A stretch of 27,272 nucleotides of DNA from Pedobacter sp. (GCA_004295885.1 SEDG01000006.1:1-27272); one strand, 5' to 3'. Shown: positions 1-8,620, counted from the stretch's first letter. Numbers and translations are program-made. The notes: generated by a model from the letters alone, not told the origin.

Positions 1-927
1 CTTGCTTGTTTAAGTGCCGAAAAGTTGAAAGAAGGGATTTCTTTTTCATTTTTATAGATTACATACAGCCCATCCTTAAAATTCATCATTTTTAAGTCGC
101 TGTTGAAGGCTTTTACCAGTGTATCTATATCAACGGCCTTTCTATTTAACGCACTTAATGTTTTGGGTTGGCTTCTTTGTTTAAGCCAGTAGGATAATGA
201 ATCGTTGCCATTGAAGGTGATTAAATTGACTGCGCCAGCCTGCCCAGTTGTAAGCCTTTTAATGTTGGCATTAATTAAACTATCTGGCTTTCTGCCAGTG
301 TTAGGAATGTCTGCTATCTTATTAATTTCAAAACCTTCAGCCGCCAATGTATTATTGTAAAGAGATTTAAAAAAATGTTGGATTGAACCATTATAGGCGA
401 TAACTCTTTTCTTCGACCAATTTTTCTGTTTCGATTTGCTGCCTTTTAGGTCTTCAAAAGAGGGCAAGCCAGCAAAATAAACGATTTTAGATTTGTAGTT
501 ATATTCAAAATCTTGCAACAGATATTTAATCTTATATCCCAGGGCTTTATTTTCTATCACTAAAAAATCACTTGCCTTTACGGTAAGTAAACCAGCAGTC
601 TTATCATCATCAAATGTCAATACATCGGTATTTAGAATGGTACATTCTGCCGAATTGGGTGTTTTACCAATAAAAAATTTTTGTAAAAGGTAAAAACCCA
701 ATCATTTGTACAAGGATATCGTAATTACCAGGTGCAAGTTTGCCTAGTGTAAATCGGCCTTCATTGTCGGTTACCGTGGCAATTTTATAACCGCTCAAAT
801 AAACTGCCGCACCTGGAAGCGCCCCAACGTTGTCTTTAACAGTGCCAGTAATTAAAAAAGTTTGGGCAAAAGTAGATGTCCCGCACAAGGTAAATAAGAT
901 GAAAAGAAGGTTTAGTCTTTTAGCCAT
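1..927 (-). pseudogene. Carboxypeptidase-like regulatory domain protein, frame-disrupted and cut by the window edge
   Basis: Reading starts at 927 with MAKRLNLLFILFTLCGTSTFAQ, a signal peptide. It continues through a carboxypeptidase-regulatory (Ig-like) domain, about residues 25-85, with the motifs ITGTVKD, GALPGAAVYLSG and TDNEGRFTLGKLAPGNYDI. The frame stops at 664-666, just after an A/T homopolymer at 672-682. A different minus-strand frame is open from about 680 down to base 1 and encodes FIGKTPNSAECTILNTDVL, then about 210 more residues including YNGSIQHFFKSLYNN and SLSYWLKQ. Together these resemble the Bacteroidota family of secreted proteins with an N-terminal carboxypeptidase-regulatory domain and a long C-terminal part of unknown role. 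From memory, relatives carry roughly 40-50 residues between these two parts, so a deletion is more likely than a one-base slip. A +1 shift would also restore the frame. The 3' end lies beyond the window. Inferred location: periplasm or outer membrane. Confidence 0.75.
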
Positions 928-1045
928 AAGGTAAATTTAACTAAATAATTAGGTGTTTAAAATAAAATTGTAGCATTACCATCTGTAGGGTATAAAAGAA
1001 CTTGATTTTTTTATGTATGTTTATATACCTATTTATCTGCGCTTT

Positions 1046-1762
1046 ATGAAAGATACGCTCACTTGCATCATTGTTGATGACGATGATTTGGATAGGATGG
1101 CTGTAGAGGCCGAACTATCTTCTTTTACTCAAATAAAAGTTTTAGGGAGTTTTTGTAATCCGATTGAAGCAATTAGTGCTATTCACGCTCAATTACCTGA
1201 TGTGTTATTTTTGGATATTGATATGCCAGAAATTAACGGTATTGACTTTGTGAAATCTATGTGTGGCCTAGATACCATTAATGTATTTATTACATCTCAC
1301 CCAGAATTTGCACTACAGGGATTTCAATTAAAAGTTTTCGATTTTATTTTAAAGCCATTAGAAACAGATCGGTTTGAAAGCTGCATTAACCGAATTTGCG
1401 ATTTTGTTAAGCTTAAAGGGAAAGCCGAAGCTTATGATGTGCTTTTTGAAAATGAAAAAATAATTTTCAAGGAAGGGCATAGCGTGGTTAACTTAAATGC
1501 CAATGAAGTAATTTATTTAGAGGCTTATGGCGATTATACAAAAATTGTAACTGAAAAGAAAGCTCATCTTACATTGGCGACACTTTCCAATTTTTTAGAA
1601 TCACTACCATTGAGAAAGTTTGTACGTATTCATCGCAGTTACGTTATTGCTATTAACAAGGTTAAAAGTTTAGGTCCAAAGACAATAGATATGGGAATTA
1701 ATGACATACCTATTGGTAAAACATATTTAAAAGAAGCTAAACAAATTTTAAAAGTAAACTGA
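1046..1762 (+). CDS. LytTR-family response regulator
   Basis: A 238-residue two-component response regulator. The receiver domain (about 1-120) has an acidic pocket at D11-D13, phosphoacceptor D57 in LFLDIDMP, the switch T83/S84 and conserved K103 in ILKPL. A LytTR DNA-binding domain follows (about 130-235), with EVIYLEAYGDYTKI and FVRIHRSYVIAINKV. The frame is open from an ATG at 1013, but 1046 is preferred because family members begin a few residues before the first receiver strand (here MKDTLTCIIVDDD); the extra 11 residues of the longer form have no domain match. No clear Shine-Dalgarno is present, as is usual in this phylum. A sensor kinase follows after 26 bp and is its probable partner. 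LytTR proteins bind pairs of 9-bp direct repeats; candidates lie in front of the collagen-like gene at 5031. Confidence 0.93.
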   Translation: MKDTLTCIIVDDDDLDRMAVEAELSSFTQIKVLGSFCNPIEAISAIHAQLPDVLFLDIDMPEINGIDFVKSMCGLDTINVFITSHPEFALQGFQLKVFDFILKPLETDRFESCINRICDFVKLKGKAEAYDVLFENEKIIFKEGHSVVNLNANEVIYLEAYGDYTKIVTEKKAHLTLATLSNFLESLPLRKFVRIHRSYVIAINKVKSLGPKTIDMGINDIPIGKTYLKEAKQILKVN

Positions 1763-1788
1763 CACAAGAGTACGTTAATTTATATAGT

Positions 1789-3921
1789 ATGAAACTATTT
1801 TACGCCTTCTTGTTGATATTACTTTCCTCAATTTCCATAAGCGTTGCCCAAAAGTTTCCTGATTTATCAAAATATCAGACCGACAAGGAAAAAATGGGTA
1901 TGCTGTACAATTTTTGTAACTCTTTGTTAGGTAAAGGATTAAATGACAGACAGGACTGCGTCAATATGGTTACTGCTAGTAAGATGGGTATGCAACTTTG
2001 TAAAAATGGAGACGAATATGTGAGCAATTTGTTTACAATATTTGTTGGTTATGGTTACGAATTTGAGCGTTTACATTTAGACAGTGCTATTTATTATTAT
2101 GAGAAGGGTTTAAGTGATTCTAGAAGGTTAAGATTTGATTTTAATATAGACAGAATAATGGAGCGTTTAAACGGATTATATTTTGATACGCGAAAATTAA
2201 AACAGAGAGAAAAATTAATTGCCGTGATGAGGAATATTTTAGATACCGCAACCAATATGACCAGAAAAGTTGTGTTAAGTGGCAGCGTTAGTGAATATTA
2301 TTTAAGTGTGGCAAAATATGAAGAAGCGATAAAGTTCATTTTAAAAAATATCGAGTACCAGAAAATAAATTTTGCCAAGAATAAGACGGCCTTGTTAGAT
2401 AATATTGGATTAAAATATGTTCAGATTGGGAGTATTTTTAATACAATGGGGCAGTATAATAAAGCAATAGAGTATTATGATTTGGCGGGACCATATCTTA
2501 AAGTTTATAGAATTGGAAAAATTACTTTATTGATGAACTACGTTCTAGTTCATCTAAAACTTGATCAAATACAGAAAGCCAAGCTGTATTATAAAAAAAT
2601 GTATGGCTTAATGAAGCCGACTGATAGCTCTTTTCACGAATTAAGTAGTGCTAATCAATATCTTGCGGATTATTATAACAATAAAAATAATACATCCGAA
2701 GCATTCAAATTTGCGAAAGAGGCTTTAAGAATGGCTAAAAAATCAGGTAATGAACAAAGTATTGTTAATGCAAATAAAACATATGGCTCTGTTCTTTATA
2801 AAAGGGGAAGTACTAAGGAATCTATTGATTACCTACAAAAAGCTGCCATAAATGCCTACGATTTTAATAAGGAAGATTATGCAAGTATACAAATTAGACT
2901 GGCATTAAGTTATGCGGACTTAGCTGATTGGGAACTTGCCTACAAGCATGCCAAAAATTATGCAGAAATAAAAGATACTTTATACCAAGAAACCTCGAAA
3001 AAGACTTTGGCAGAGTTAGAAGCTCGTTTTCAGAACAATGCAAAGAAGCAGGAAATAAAATTATTAAATATAGAAAGTAGCAATAAAAGTATTCAATTAA
3101 AAGAAGAGAAAAAAACAAGATGGCTACTCGTTTCTCTTGTATTGTTTGCTTTTTTATCAGCCGGTTTAATATATTGGAACTATAGAAATAAGCAAAAGAT
3201 AAATACAATATTAGATAAGAAAAATCAGGAGCTTGATTTGGTAAACTCACAGCTTAACAATGCAAACCAGACAAAAGCCAAGTTGTTTAGCATCATATCG
3301 CATGATTTAAGAAGTCCTGTTAGTCAATTGTTTACGTTTCTAAGGATGCAACAAATCAATCCGACTCAAATTTCTGAAGAGAACAGACTTTCGCATCAAA
3401 AGAAGTTGATGGAATCTTCAACCCAGTTGTTAGAAACTATGGAAGATTTGTTGTTGTGGTCTAAAAGTCAGATGGAAAGTTTCGAGTTGGATATTGAAGA
3501 CATAAACGTTGATCAACTTTTTGAGGAAACCAAAGCGTTAATGCAAAATCAAGCAGATGCTAAAAATGTAACAATTGAGGTTGGAGATTTAACCTTGGCT
3601 AATTTGCCGAGCGATAAAAACTTGCTGATTATTGTGTTGCGAAACTTATTGCAAAATGCCATAAACCATTCTTACAACGATACGTCAATTTTATTAAATG
3701 CTGGTATTCATGAAGGCAAACCTTTCCTGTCTGTGGTAAATAAAGCAGATGTTATCCCACAAGAAAAGATAGATGATCTTCTTAACAATAAGAATGTGAA
3801 AAGCAAATCGTCAGGTTACGGATTGGTCATTGTAAAAGAAATGCTTCAAAAACTAAACGGCGATTTAAAAATTGAAAGCTCTACAACACATACTTCAATA
3901 AGTATACATTTTCTTAGATAA
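1789..3921 (+). CDS. TPR-containing membrane sensor histidine kinase
   Basis: 710 residues. A signal peptide (1-20, ending SVAQ) is followed by a long extracytoplasmic region of tetratricopeptide-like helical repeats (about 55-420; for example YNKAIEYYDLAGPYL and SIDYLQKAAINAYDF). Next come a charged coiled coil (about 410-440), one membrane helix (445-463, WLLVSLVLFAFLSAGLIYW), a second short coiled coil, and a HisKA domain with phosphoacceptor H505 in SHDLRSP. The HATPase domain has N-box NLLQNAINH (619-627) and G-box SGYGL (675-679). It probably senses a periplasmic signal through the TPR part and phosphorylates the adjacent LytTR regulator. The classical HisKA core is less usual for a LytTR partner, which is more often a PF06580 kinase. 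No break or missing catalytic motif is visible. Confidence 0.93.
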   Translation: MKLFYAFLLILLSSISISVAQKFPDLSKYQTDKEKMGMLYNFCNSLLGKGLNDRQDCVNMVTASKMGMQLCKNGDEYVSNLFTIFVGYGYEFERLHLDSAIYYYEKGLSDSRRLRFDFNIDRIMERLNGLYFDTRKLKQREKLIAVMRNILDTATNMTRKVVLSGSVSEYYLSVAKYEEAIKFILKNIEYQKINFAKNKTALLDNIGLKYVQIGSIFNTMGQYNKAIEYYDLAGPYLKVYRIGKITLLMNYVLVHLKLDQIQKAKLYYKKMYGLMKPTDSSFHELSSANQYLADYYNNKNNTSEAFKFAKEALRMAKKSGNEQSIVNANKTYGSVLYKRGSTKESIDYLQKAAINAYDFNKEDYASIQIRLALSYADLADWELAYKHAKNYAEIKDTLYQETSKKTLAELEARFQNNAKKQEIKLLNIESSNKSIQLKEEKKTRWLLVSLVLFAFLSAGLIYWNYRNKQKINTILDKKNQELDLVNSQLNNANQTKAKLFSIISHDLRSPVSQLFTFLRMQQINPTQISEENRLSHQKKLMESSTQLLETMEDLLLWSKSQMESFELDIEDINVDQLFEETKALMQNQADAKNVTIEVGDLTLANLPSDKNLLIIVLRNLLQNAINHSYNDTSILLNAGIHEGKPFLSVVNKADVIPQEKIDDLLNNKNVKSKSSGYGLVIVKEMLQKLNGDLKIESSTTHTSISIHFLR

Positions 3922-3965
3922 GAGATATCCTCAGTCTATTTATAAACCATCTACTTTAAAGGAAG

Positions 3966-4778
3966 TTAATTGGTAGCCCGATCATAAGGAAATGACCTGA
4001 AGTGTAGTTCTTCCTCTGTAATAGAAGGAGTTGTGCCAGAAAACTGTTTAAAATCTCTGATAAGGTGCATATGATCAAAATAGCCACATTGGAAAGCTAT
4101 TTTACTCCAAGTTATATCTGGGTTTTGTTCTTTTAGCTTGTAGCTGTTAGAAAACCTAATTAACTTTCCAAACATCCTTGGAGATACCCCAATTTTATGA
4201 TTGCATATTCTTTCAAACTGGCGTAAACTTAAGCAAGCCAGAGAAGCGGTTTCTTCTATAGAAATTTTGCCCGCTGATTGGATAAAAGCAGCTATTGCTT
4301 TATCAAAAGGAGATAAGGAATCATTTAGTCTTTCTTTTAAGAAATATTGTATAATTTGATTTTGAAGTGCCGCGGTAGGTGATTCTGATAAACGTTCGGT
4401 TAACGAGTTAACCACATTCCCAAGGAAAAATTTTGCATCATAACAGTTATTCGTCAATTCGGTTTGAGGTATATTACCCATCAAACTATTCCATCCAATT
4501 GGTTTAAACTGTACACATACCGCCCTATGATTTTTTCCTAAATTCATTACAGTTGAAAATAAATGAAAACCTGCAAAAATTGCATTTTCTCTTTCTACTA
4601 AAGAACCGTGTTCAAAGGCACTAATTTTGTCTTCTAAAATAAAACACAAACACGGTCTATAATCAGGAACAATGGTTAATTCTTTTACAAAATCTTCGTT
4701 TAAATTAAGGTTTACAACAATGATGTTCTCCACATATTGTTGCAAGCTAGGTTCAGGTAAAAAGTAGGTAAACCCCAT
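3966..4778 (-). CDS. AraC-family transcriptional regulator
   Basis: 270 residues. The N-terminal half (about 1-155) resembles the ligand-binding domain found in Bacteroidota AraC regulators of the DUF6597 kind (YFLPEPSLQQYVENI near the start, then VCVQFKPIGW at 87-96). The C-terminal AraC DNA-binding domain has two helix-turn-helix units: about 173-200 (ISIEETASLACLSLRQFERI, then GVSPRMF) and about 222-250 (ITWSKIAFQCGYFDHMHLIR, then FKQFSGTTP). It converges on the kinase gene (44 bp between ends) and diverges from the collagen-like gene across 252 bp, so it could act on itself, on that gene, or both. The ligand is unknown. The ATG at 4778 is the only good start, directly before the conserved N-terminus. 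Confidence 0.92.
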   Translation of the reverse strand: MGFTYFLPEPSLQQYVENIIVVNLNLNEDFVKELTIVPDYRPCLCFILEDKISAFEHGSLVERENAIFAGFHLFSTVMNLGKNHRAVCVQFKPIGWNSLMGNIPQTELTNNCYDAKFFLGNVVNSLTERLSESPTAALQNQIIQYFLKERLNDSLSPFDKAIAAFIQSAGKISIEETASLACLSLRQFERICNHKIGVSPRMFGKLIRFSNSYKLKEQNPDITWSKIAFQCGYFDHMHLIRDFKQFSGTTPSITEEELHFRSFPYDRATN

Positions 4779-5030
4779 ATATAAATATATAAAACGTTTA
4801 GGGTTATTTCAATTACATTAAATGTTTATTACAAGGTAATTTTTTAAAATAACATACAAAGGTTGTCGTGTTTGTACTATGTGATGGCGGCTGCCTTAGG
4901 CTAAATTTGATTTGATATAGCGCAAATTCAAAATGTTAATTCCCTCTACCGATTATTCCTGTCCGTTCATCGATAATATCCATAATTGCGCTCCGTTCAA
5001 AGCTATCTTCATTTTATTAAAATTAATCCT
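4779..5030. promoter_or_regulatory. Divergent intergenic region with LytTR-like 9-mers
   Basis: A 252-bp AT-rich region between the AraC gene and the collagen-like lipoprotein. It contains 9-mers that fit the published LytTR consensus (T/A, A/C, C/A, GTT, N, A/G, T/G): AACGTTTAG at 4793-4801 (full match), AATGTTTAT at 4821-4829 (one mismatch), TCCGTTCAT at 4962-4970 (full match) and TCCGTTCAA at 4992-5000 (one mismatch). They form two direct pairs 28 and 30 bp apart, wider than the usual 21-22 bp. A TAAATTTG at 4902-4909 fits the Bacteroidota -7 box, but the nearest upstream TTG is 27 bp away, too far. No terminator was seen. Confidence 0.35.
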
Positions 5031-6857
5031 ATGAAAAATAATTATCTTTTTTTAGCCATTTGTTGTATTGGAATTCTTTTTAGTTCTTGTTCAGAAACTG
5101 GATTAGAGGGGCCTGAGGGACCTGCAGGGCCGCAAGGCAAAACTGGAGATGCAGGGGCGGTTGGCCCTGCAGGTAAAGATGGTAGTACAATTTACAATGG
5201 GAATGGTGTGCCAGCAAATACAATTGGAATTAATGGAGATTATTACCTAGATAAAAATACAGGGAATTTATACGGGCCAAAAACCGCAGGAGTTTGGGGA
5301 ACGCCTACTGTGTTAAGAGGTGATGATGGCACAAATGGCACCAACGGTACAAATGGTGCTAACGGTGCAGCAGGTACAAACGGGACCAATGGAACAAATG
5401 GAACAAATGGCACCAACGGTACCAATGGAAGTACAACTTTGAGTGGAAACGGTACCCCGTCGGCGGCAACTGGTATTGTAGGAGATTACTTTTTAGACAA
5501 AACAAACTATTTATTATATGGTCCTAAAACCGTTTCGGGTTGGGGAATTCCTATTCTATTACGCGGTGCAGATGGTACTCAAGGGCCAACTGGTGCTGCA
5601 GGTAAAGATGGTAGTATAATTTACAGCGGCTCGGGTTCGCCAGTAACAACTATAGGAGTTGATGGAGATTATTATCTTGATAAAAATACTGGAAATTTGT
5701 ATGGTCCAAAGGTAGCTGGGGCTTGGGGAACTCCTCTAATTTTAAGAGGAACCAACGGTACTAATGGTACGAATGGAACAAACGGAACCAATGGCGCTGC
5801 GGGTACAAATGGAACTAACGGAACAAATGGAACAAATGGCAGTGTTACCTATTCAGGTTCAGTTGCTCCAACTGGAGCTATAGGAACAACTGGCGACTAT
5901 TATTTGGATAAAACAAACTACTTATTGTATGGTCCTAAAACTGTTGGTGGTTGGGGAACTCCAATTCTATTACGTGGAGCTGATGGTGCACAAGGTCCAA
6001 CGGGCCCAGCTGGCGCAGATGGAACGGTTATATATAGTGGAGAAACTGAACCTGATCCTGCGTTGGGCAAATTGGGAGATTTCTATATTTCTAGGCTTCC
6101 AATTGCATTTTATGGCCCAAAATCTAACTTAGGTTGGGGCATGGGAACTAACTTAAAAGGTAACGATGGTGCAAATGGTACAAATGGAACCAATGGTACA
6201 AACGGGACAAATGGCAACACAATTTTAAATGGGGTAGGTTTGCCAGCAAATTCTTTAGGAAATGATGGGGATTTTTATCTTGATATTTCTTCCTATGTTA
6301 TGTACGGGCCAAAAAGCTCAGGTGCTTGGCCGGCTTATGGAACAACTTTAAGGGGTGCTAATGGAGCTGATGGAAATTCGAATGTAATTGCTTTAGAAAC
6401 TGCCGATGCTGCAACGTTTGATTGGGCGTATGAAAGCTCAGATGTAAGAAATTTGATGATGCGTAGAAATGGTAATTATAACGATTCTACTTCGGTTTAT
6501 AATATTCCATCGGCTAATGTTGCGGCTGCGAAAACAGGAACTGTATTGGTATATATACGCACAAGTAGCGGTGCTGGGGTTTCTAACTGGAAACAATTAA
6601 ACTTTACAGATTATAGTATTGGCACAAGTTACTTTTACAATTACAATTTAAGGCTTGATGCTACAACTGCAAAAGTTAGAATACTTTCTAAGTATAATAC
6701 CACTTCACCATCGTTAATTACAATTGATAAAGTTAGGATAGTCATTATCCCTCCAAGTTCATCTGGTGTTTTAAGCAATACCAACCAGAATACGCCGATG
6801 TTGCAAGCAATGCGAGAGCTCAATCTCAAAGAAACAGATTTTAAGAAGCTGAAATAA
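5031..6857 (+). CDS. Collagen-like repeat lipoprotein
   Basis: 608 residues from the ATG at 5031, chosen over the in-frame ATG at 4986 because MKNNYLFLAICCIGILFSSC is a clean lipoprotein signal with lipidated C20. After it come Gly-X-Y collagen-like tracts (GPEGPAGPQGKTGDAG) and six modules of about 45 residues with the pattern GDYYLDK, LYGPK, WGTP, LRG. These modules are separated by long Asn-Gly-Thr triplets or by GPTG-type tracts. The last about 135 residues (from NVIALETADAATFDW) are a non-repetitive, probably beta-rich domain ending in a charged tail. Known collagen-like bacterial proteins form triple-helical surface stalks; surface exposure here is inferred. It is the first gene of a same-strand run with the probable barrel protein and the TANFOR giant (68 bp to the next gene). 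Thr and Asn dominate the X/Y positions. Confidence 0.88.
   Translation: MKNNYLFLAICCIGILFSSCSETGLEGPEGPAGPQGKTGDAGAVGPAGKDGSTIYNGNGVPANTIGINGDYYLDKNTGNLYGPKTAGVWGTPTVLRGDDGTNGTNGTNGANGAAGTNGTNGTNGTNGTNGTNGSTTLSGNGTPSAATGIVGDYFLDKTNYLLYGPKTVSGWGIPILLRGADGTQGPTGAAGKDGSIIYSGSGSPVTTIGVDGDYYLDKNTGNLYGPKVAGAWGTPLILRGTNGTNGTNGTNGTNGAAGTNGTNGTNGTNGSVTYSGSVAPTGAIGTTGDYYLDKTNYLLYGPKTVGGWGTPILLRGADGAQGPTGPAGADGTVIYSGETEPDPALGKLGDFYISRLPIAFYGPKSNLGWGMGTNLKGNDGANGTNGTNGTNGTNGNTILNGVGLPANSLGNDGDFYLDISSYVMYGPKSSGAWPAYGTTLRGANGADGNSNVIALETADAATFDWAYESSDVRNLMMRRNGNYNDSTSVYNIPSANVAAAKTGTVLVYIRTSSGAGVSNWKQLNFTDYSIGTSYFYNYNLRLDATTAKVRILSKYNTTSPSLITIDKVRIVIIPPSSSGVLSNTNQNTPMLQAMRELNLKETDFKKLK
5331..5429 (+). repeat. 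9-bp tandem repeat (11 Gly-X-Y triplets)
   Basis: Eleven consecutive 9-bp units, mostly acnaayggn (Thr-Asn-Gly), with one Ala-Asn-Gly and one Ala-Ala-Gly unit. Slippage by whole units would keep the frame and change stalk length. Confidence 0.85.
5751..5840 (+). repeat. 9-bp tandem repeat (10 Gly-X-Y triplets)
   Basis: Ten consecutive 9-bp units coding for Thr-Asn-Gly, interrupted once by Ala-Ala-Gly, at the matching place after the second A-type module. Confidence 0.85.
6171..6215 (+). repeat. 9-bp tandem repeat (5 Gly-X-Y triplets)
   Basis: Five consecutive 9-bp units (one Ala-Asn-Gly, four Thr-Asn-Gly) after module 5 of the collagen-like gene. Confidence 0.8.
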
Positions 6858-6867
6858 GTAGTCTTTC

Positions 6868-6893
6868 GGTAACACACCATATAGTGGGTTACC
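6868..6893 (+). other. Intercistronic hairpin between the collagen-like and barrel genes
   Basis: GGTAAC (6868-6873) pairs with GTTACC (6888-6893). After one mismatch, CAC (6875-6877) can pair with GTG (6884-6886). It lies in the 68-bp gap after the collagen-like gene. No U-tract follows on the plus strand (CATAAAAAATCC), so a simple terminator is unlikely; an mRNA-stability or partial attenuation element is possible. Confidence 0.3.
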
Positions 6894-6925
6894 ATAAAAA
6901 ATCCTCTTACACTCAATAAACTCTT

Positions 6926-8602
6926 ATGAAAAGGCCTTTAATCTTATCGTTCTGCTTTTCCTTACTGTTTGGCATTGCCGATGCACAAGATATTGAACAA
7001 ATGATAAAGCAAAAACCATTTGTAATAAATGGCACATTAGGTTTAGGGGTTGGTACGTATAACTCAAGCGGAATTCCTGCTCGCCAGAGAGCATTTTCTT
7101 ATTTATTTAATGGTGCGCCTACGGTTTCAATTTATGGTGTCTCATTTCCTTTTAGTGTGGTAGTAAGTGACCAACAAAGAGGTTTTACCCAGCCTTTTAA
7201 CCAATATGGAATCAGTCCCACTTATAAATGGATAACCGTTCACGCTGGTTGGCAAAGCATACAATGGTCGCCATATACCCTAGCAGGATATAATTTTTTG
7301 GGAGGTGGAGTTGAGTTGAATCCTGGTAAGTTAAGATTTGGATTTATCTATGGACGCTTTAATAAAGCAATTGAAGAAGACCCAGCGTTAATAACTGCGT
7401 TCTCGCAAACACCGGCCTATAAAAGAACTGGCTTTAGCACCAAATTAGGCTGGGGTACAGAGCGTAATCACTTCGATTTTACTATGCTTAAGGCAAAAGA
7501 TGAAGTAAGCTCATTAAAGAACAAGCCAAGTTCCCTTAATCTAACGCCTTCAGAGAATTTAGTTCTGGGTATTTCTAGCAGGTTTACCTTCTTTAAACGT
7601 TTTGTATTTGATATTGATGCATCGGGTAGTTTGTATACCCGCAACTTATTAGCAGATACGGTTAAAAACCTAAAACTCGATAAAATAGATTTTATCAAGG
7701 ATTTAATAAACTTAAATGCTTCCACTCAATTACTTACCGCCGGACATACAAGCTTAGGTTATCAAGGTCAGAATTATAATGTTTTAGTAAAATATAAAAG
7801 AGTTGACCCAGATTTTAAATCGATGGGGGCTTACTATTTTGAGAGTGATGTTCAGAATTATACAGTAGAAGGGGGTGTAAAAGTGATAAAGGGACAGATG
7901 CAGTTGAATGGCTCATTTGGGGTGCAAAATGATAACCTTTTAAAGGACAAAGCCTATCAATCTAACCGTAAAATTGGTTCAATCAATGCCTCGTTTAACA
8001 AAACAAATTACGGTATTGATGTTCAATATTCTAATTATGGCATTACTCAAGATAGAGGCCTAAACCCAATAGTAGACACATTGAGAATTGCTAAAACCAA
8101 TCATAATTTAAATACAATGTTAAGGTATAGCATAGCCGACACTTTAATTTCACACAGTTTTATTTTGGTGGGAAATATTCAATCCTTGGTAGATTTAAAT
8201 AGATTTACTTCTGCTCAAAGCTTATCTAATAGTAAAACGGCAAACTTATCTTATCAGCTGGGTTTCCCAAAAACAGGCTTAAATTTTAATACTAGTTTTA
8301 ATTATACAGTAGCCGATATTTATTTAGGCCATACCGTTTTCTTCGGGCCATCAGTTGGTATTGGGAAAGATTTTTTTGAAGGAAAGCTCGGTTTAAATGC
8401 CGCAATGAGTTTTCAACAGCAAAAGAATAATAAAATCAATGCGGGTAATATCCTTAATGGAAGCTTAAATGGTTCGTTCCGTTTCACCAAGAAGAACGCA
8501 GCCAATTTATCCATCAATTATTTAAAAAGTAACTCGAAGGATATCACGCTACCATCCTTCAATGAAATTTATAGCAACCTCAGTTTGTCACATTCTTTTT
8601 AA
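6926..8602 (+). CDS. Probable outer-membrane beta-barrel protein
   Basis: 558 residues. A signal peptide (about 1-20, MKRPLILSFCFSLLFGIADA) precedes a protein rich in alternating polar/hydrophobic strands and aromatic girdle residues (for example WITVHAGWQSIQWSPYTLAG and LRFGFIYGRFNKA), ending in NLSLSHSF. A C-terminal phenylalanine is typical of barrel insertion signals. No named family is recognised with certainty. It lies 68 bp after the collagen-like lipoprotein gene and 18 bp before the TANFOR giant, so co-expression is likely. An export or anchoring role for the neighbouring surface proteins is conceivable but only inferred from position. Confidence 0.75.
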   Translation: MKRPLILSFCFSLLFGIADAQDIEQMIKQKPFVINGTLGLGVGTYNSSGIPARQRAFSYLFNGAPTVSIYGVSFPFSVVVSDQQRGFTQPFNQYGISPTYKWITVHAGWQSIQWSPYTLAGYNFLGGGVELNPGKLRFGFIYGRFNKAIEEDPALITAFSQTPAYKRTGFSTKLGWGTERNHFDFTMLKAKDEVSSLKNKPSSLNLTPSENLVLGISSRFTFFKRFVFDIDASGSLYTRNLLADTVKNLKLDKIDFIKDLINLNASTQLLTAGHTSLGYQGQNYNVLVKYKRVDPDFKSMGAYYFESDVQNYTVEGGVKVIKGQMQLNGSFGVQNDNLLKDKAYQSNRKIGSINASFNKTNYGIDVQYSNYGITQDRGLNPIVDTLRIAKTNHNLNTMLRYSIADTLISHSFILVGNIQSLVDLNRFTSAQSLSNSKTANLSYQLGFPKTGLNFNTSFNYTVADIYLGHTVFFGPSVGIGKDFFEGKLGLNAAMSFQQQKNNKINAGNILNGSLNGSFRFTKKNAANLSINYLKSNSKDITLPSFNEIYSNLSLSHSF

Positions 8603-8620
8603 TCCAAAATCATCTACGTT

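Larger units (their letters stand above)
5170..6375 (+). repeat. Six GDYYLDK/YGPK modules, the first four as a duplicated A-B pair
   Basis: Protein modules within the collagen-like gene. Modules 1 and 3 have NTGNLYGPK and are followed by Asn-Gly-Thr tracts. Modules 2 and 4 have TNYLLYGPK and are followed by GPTG/AGKDG or AGADG tracts. The order A-B-A-B points to duplication of a two-module unit. Modules 5 (AFYGPK) and 6 (VMYGPK) are more diverged. Many synonymous differences between copies suggest that the duplication is not recent. Confidence 0.8.

Noticed and set aside
1016..1023. TATGTTTA as the -7 box of the LytTR gene
   Set aside because: It has one mismatch, and the nearest TTG is 11 bp upstream, too close.
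2894..3250. Minus-strand open frame inside the histidine kinase gene
   Set aside because: It lies fully within a well-supported gene, has no family resemblance, and overlaps the coiled-coil and membrane region.
4902..4909. TAAATTTG as the -7 box of the collagen-like gene
   Set aside because: There is no TTG at 17-23 bp; the nearest one is 27 bp away.
5243..5425. Minus-strand frame rich in VPFVPLVP
   Set aside because: It is the antisense of the Gly-X-Y repeat tract and not a plausible gene.
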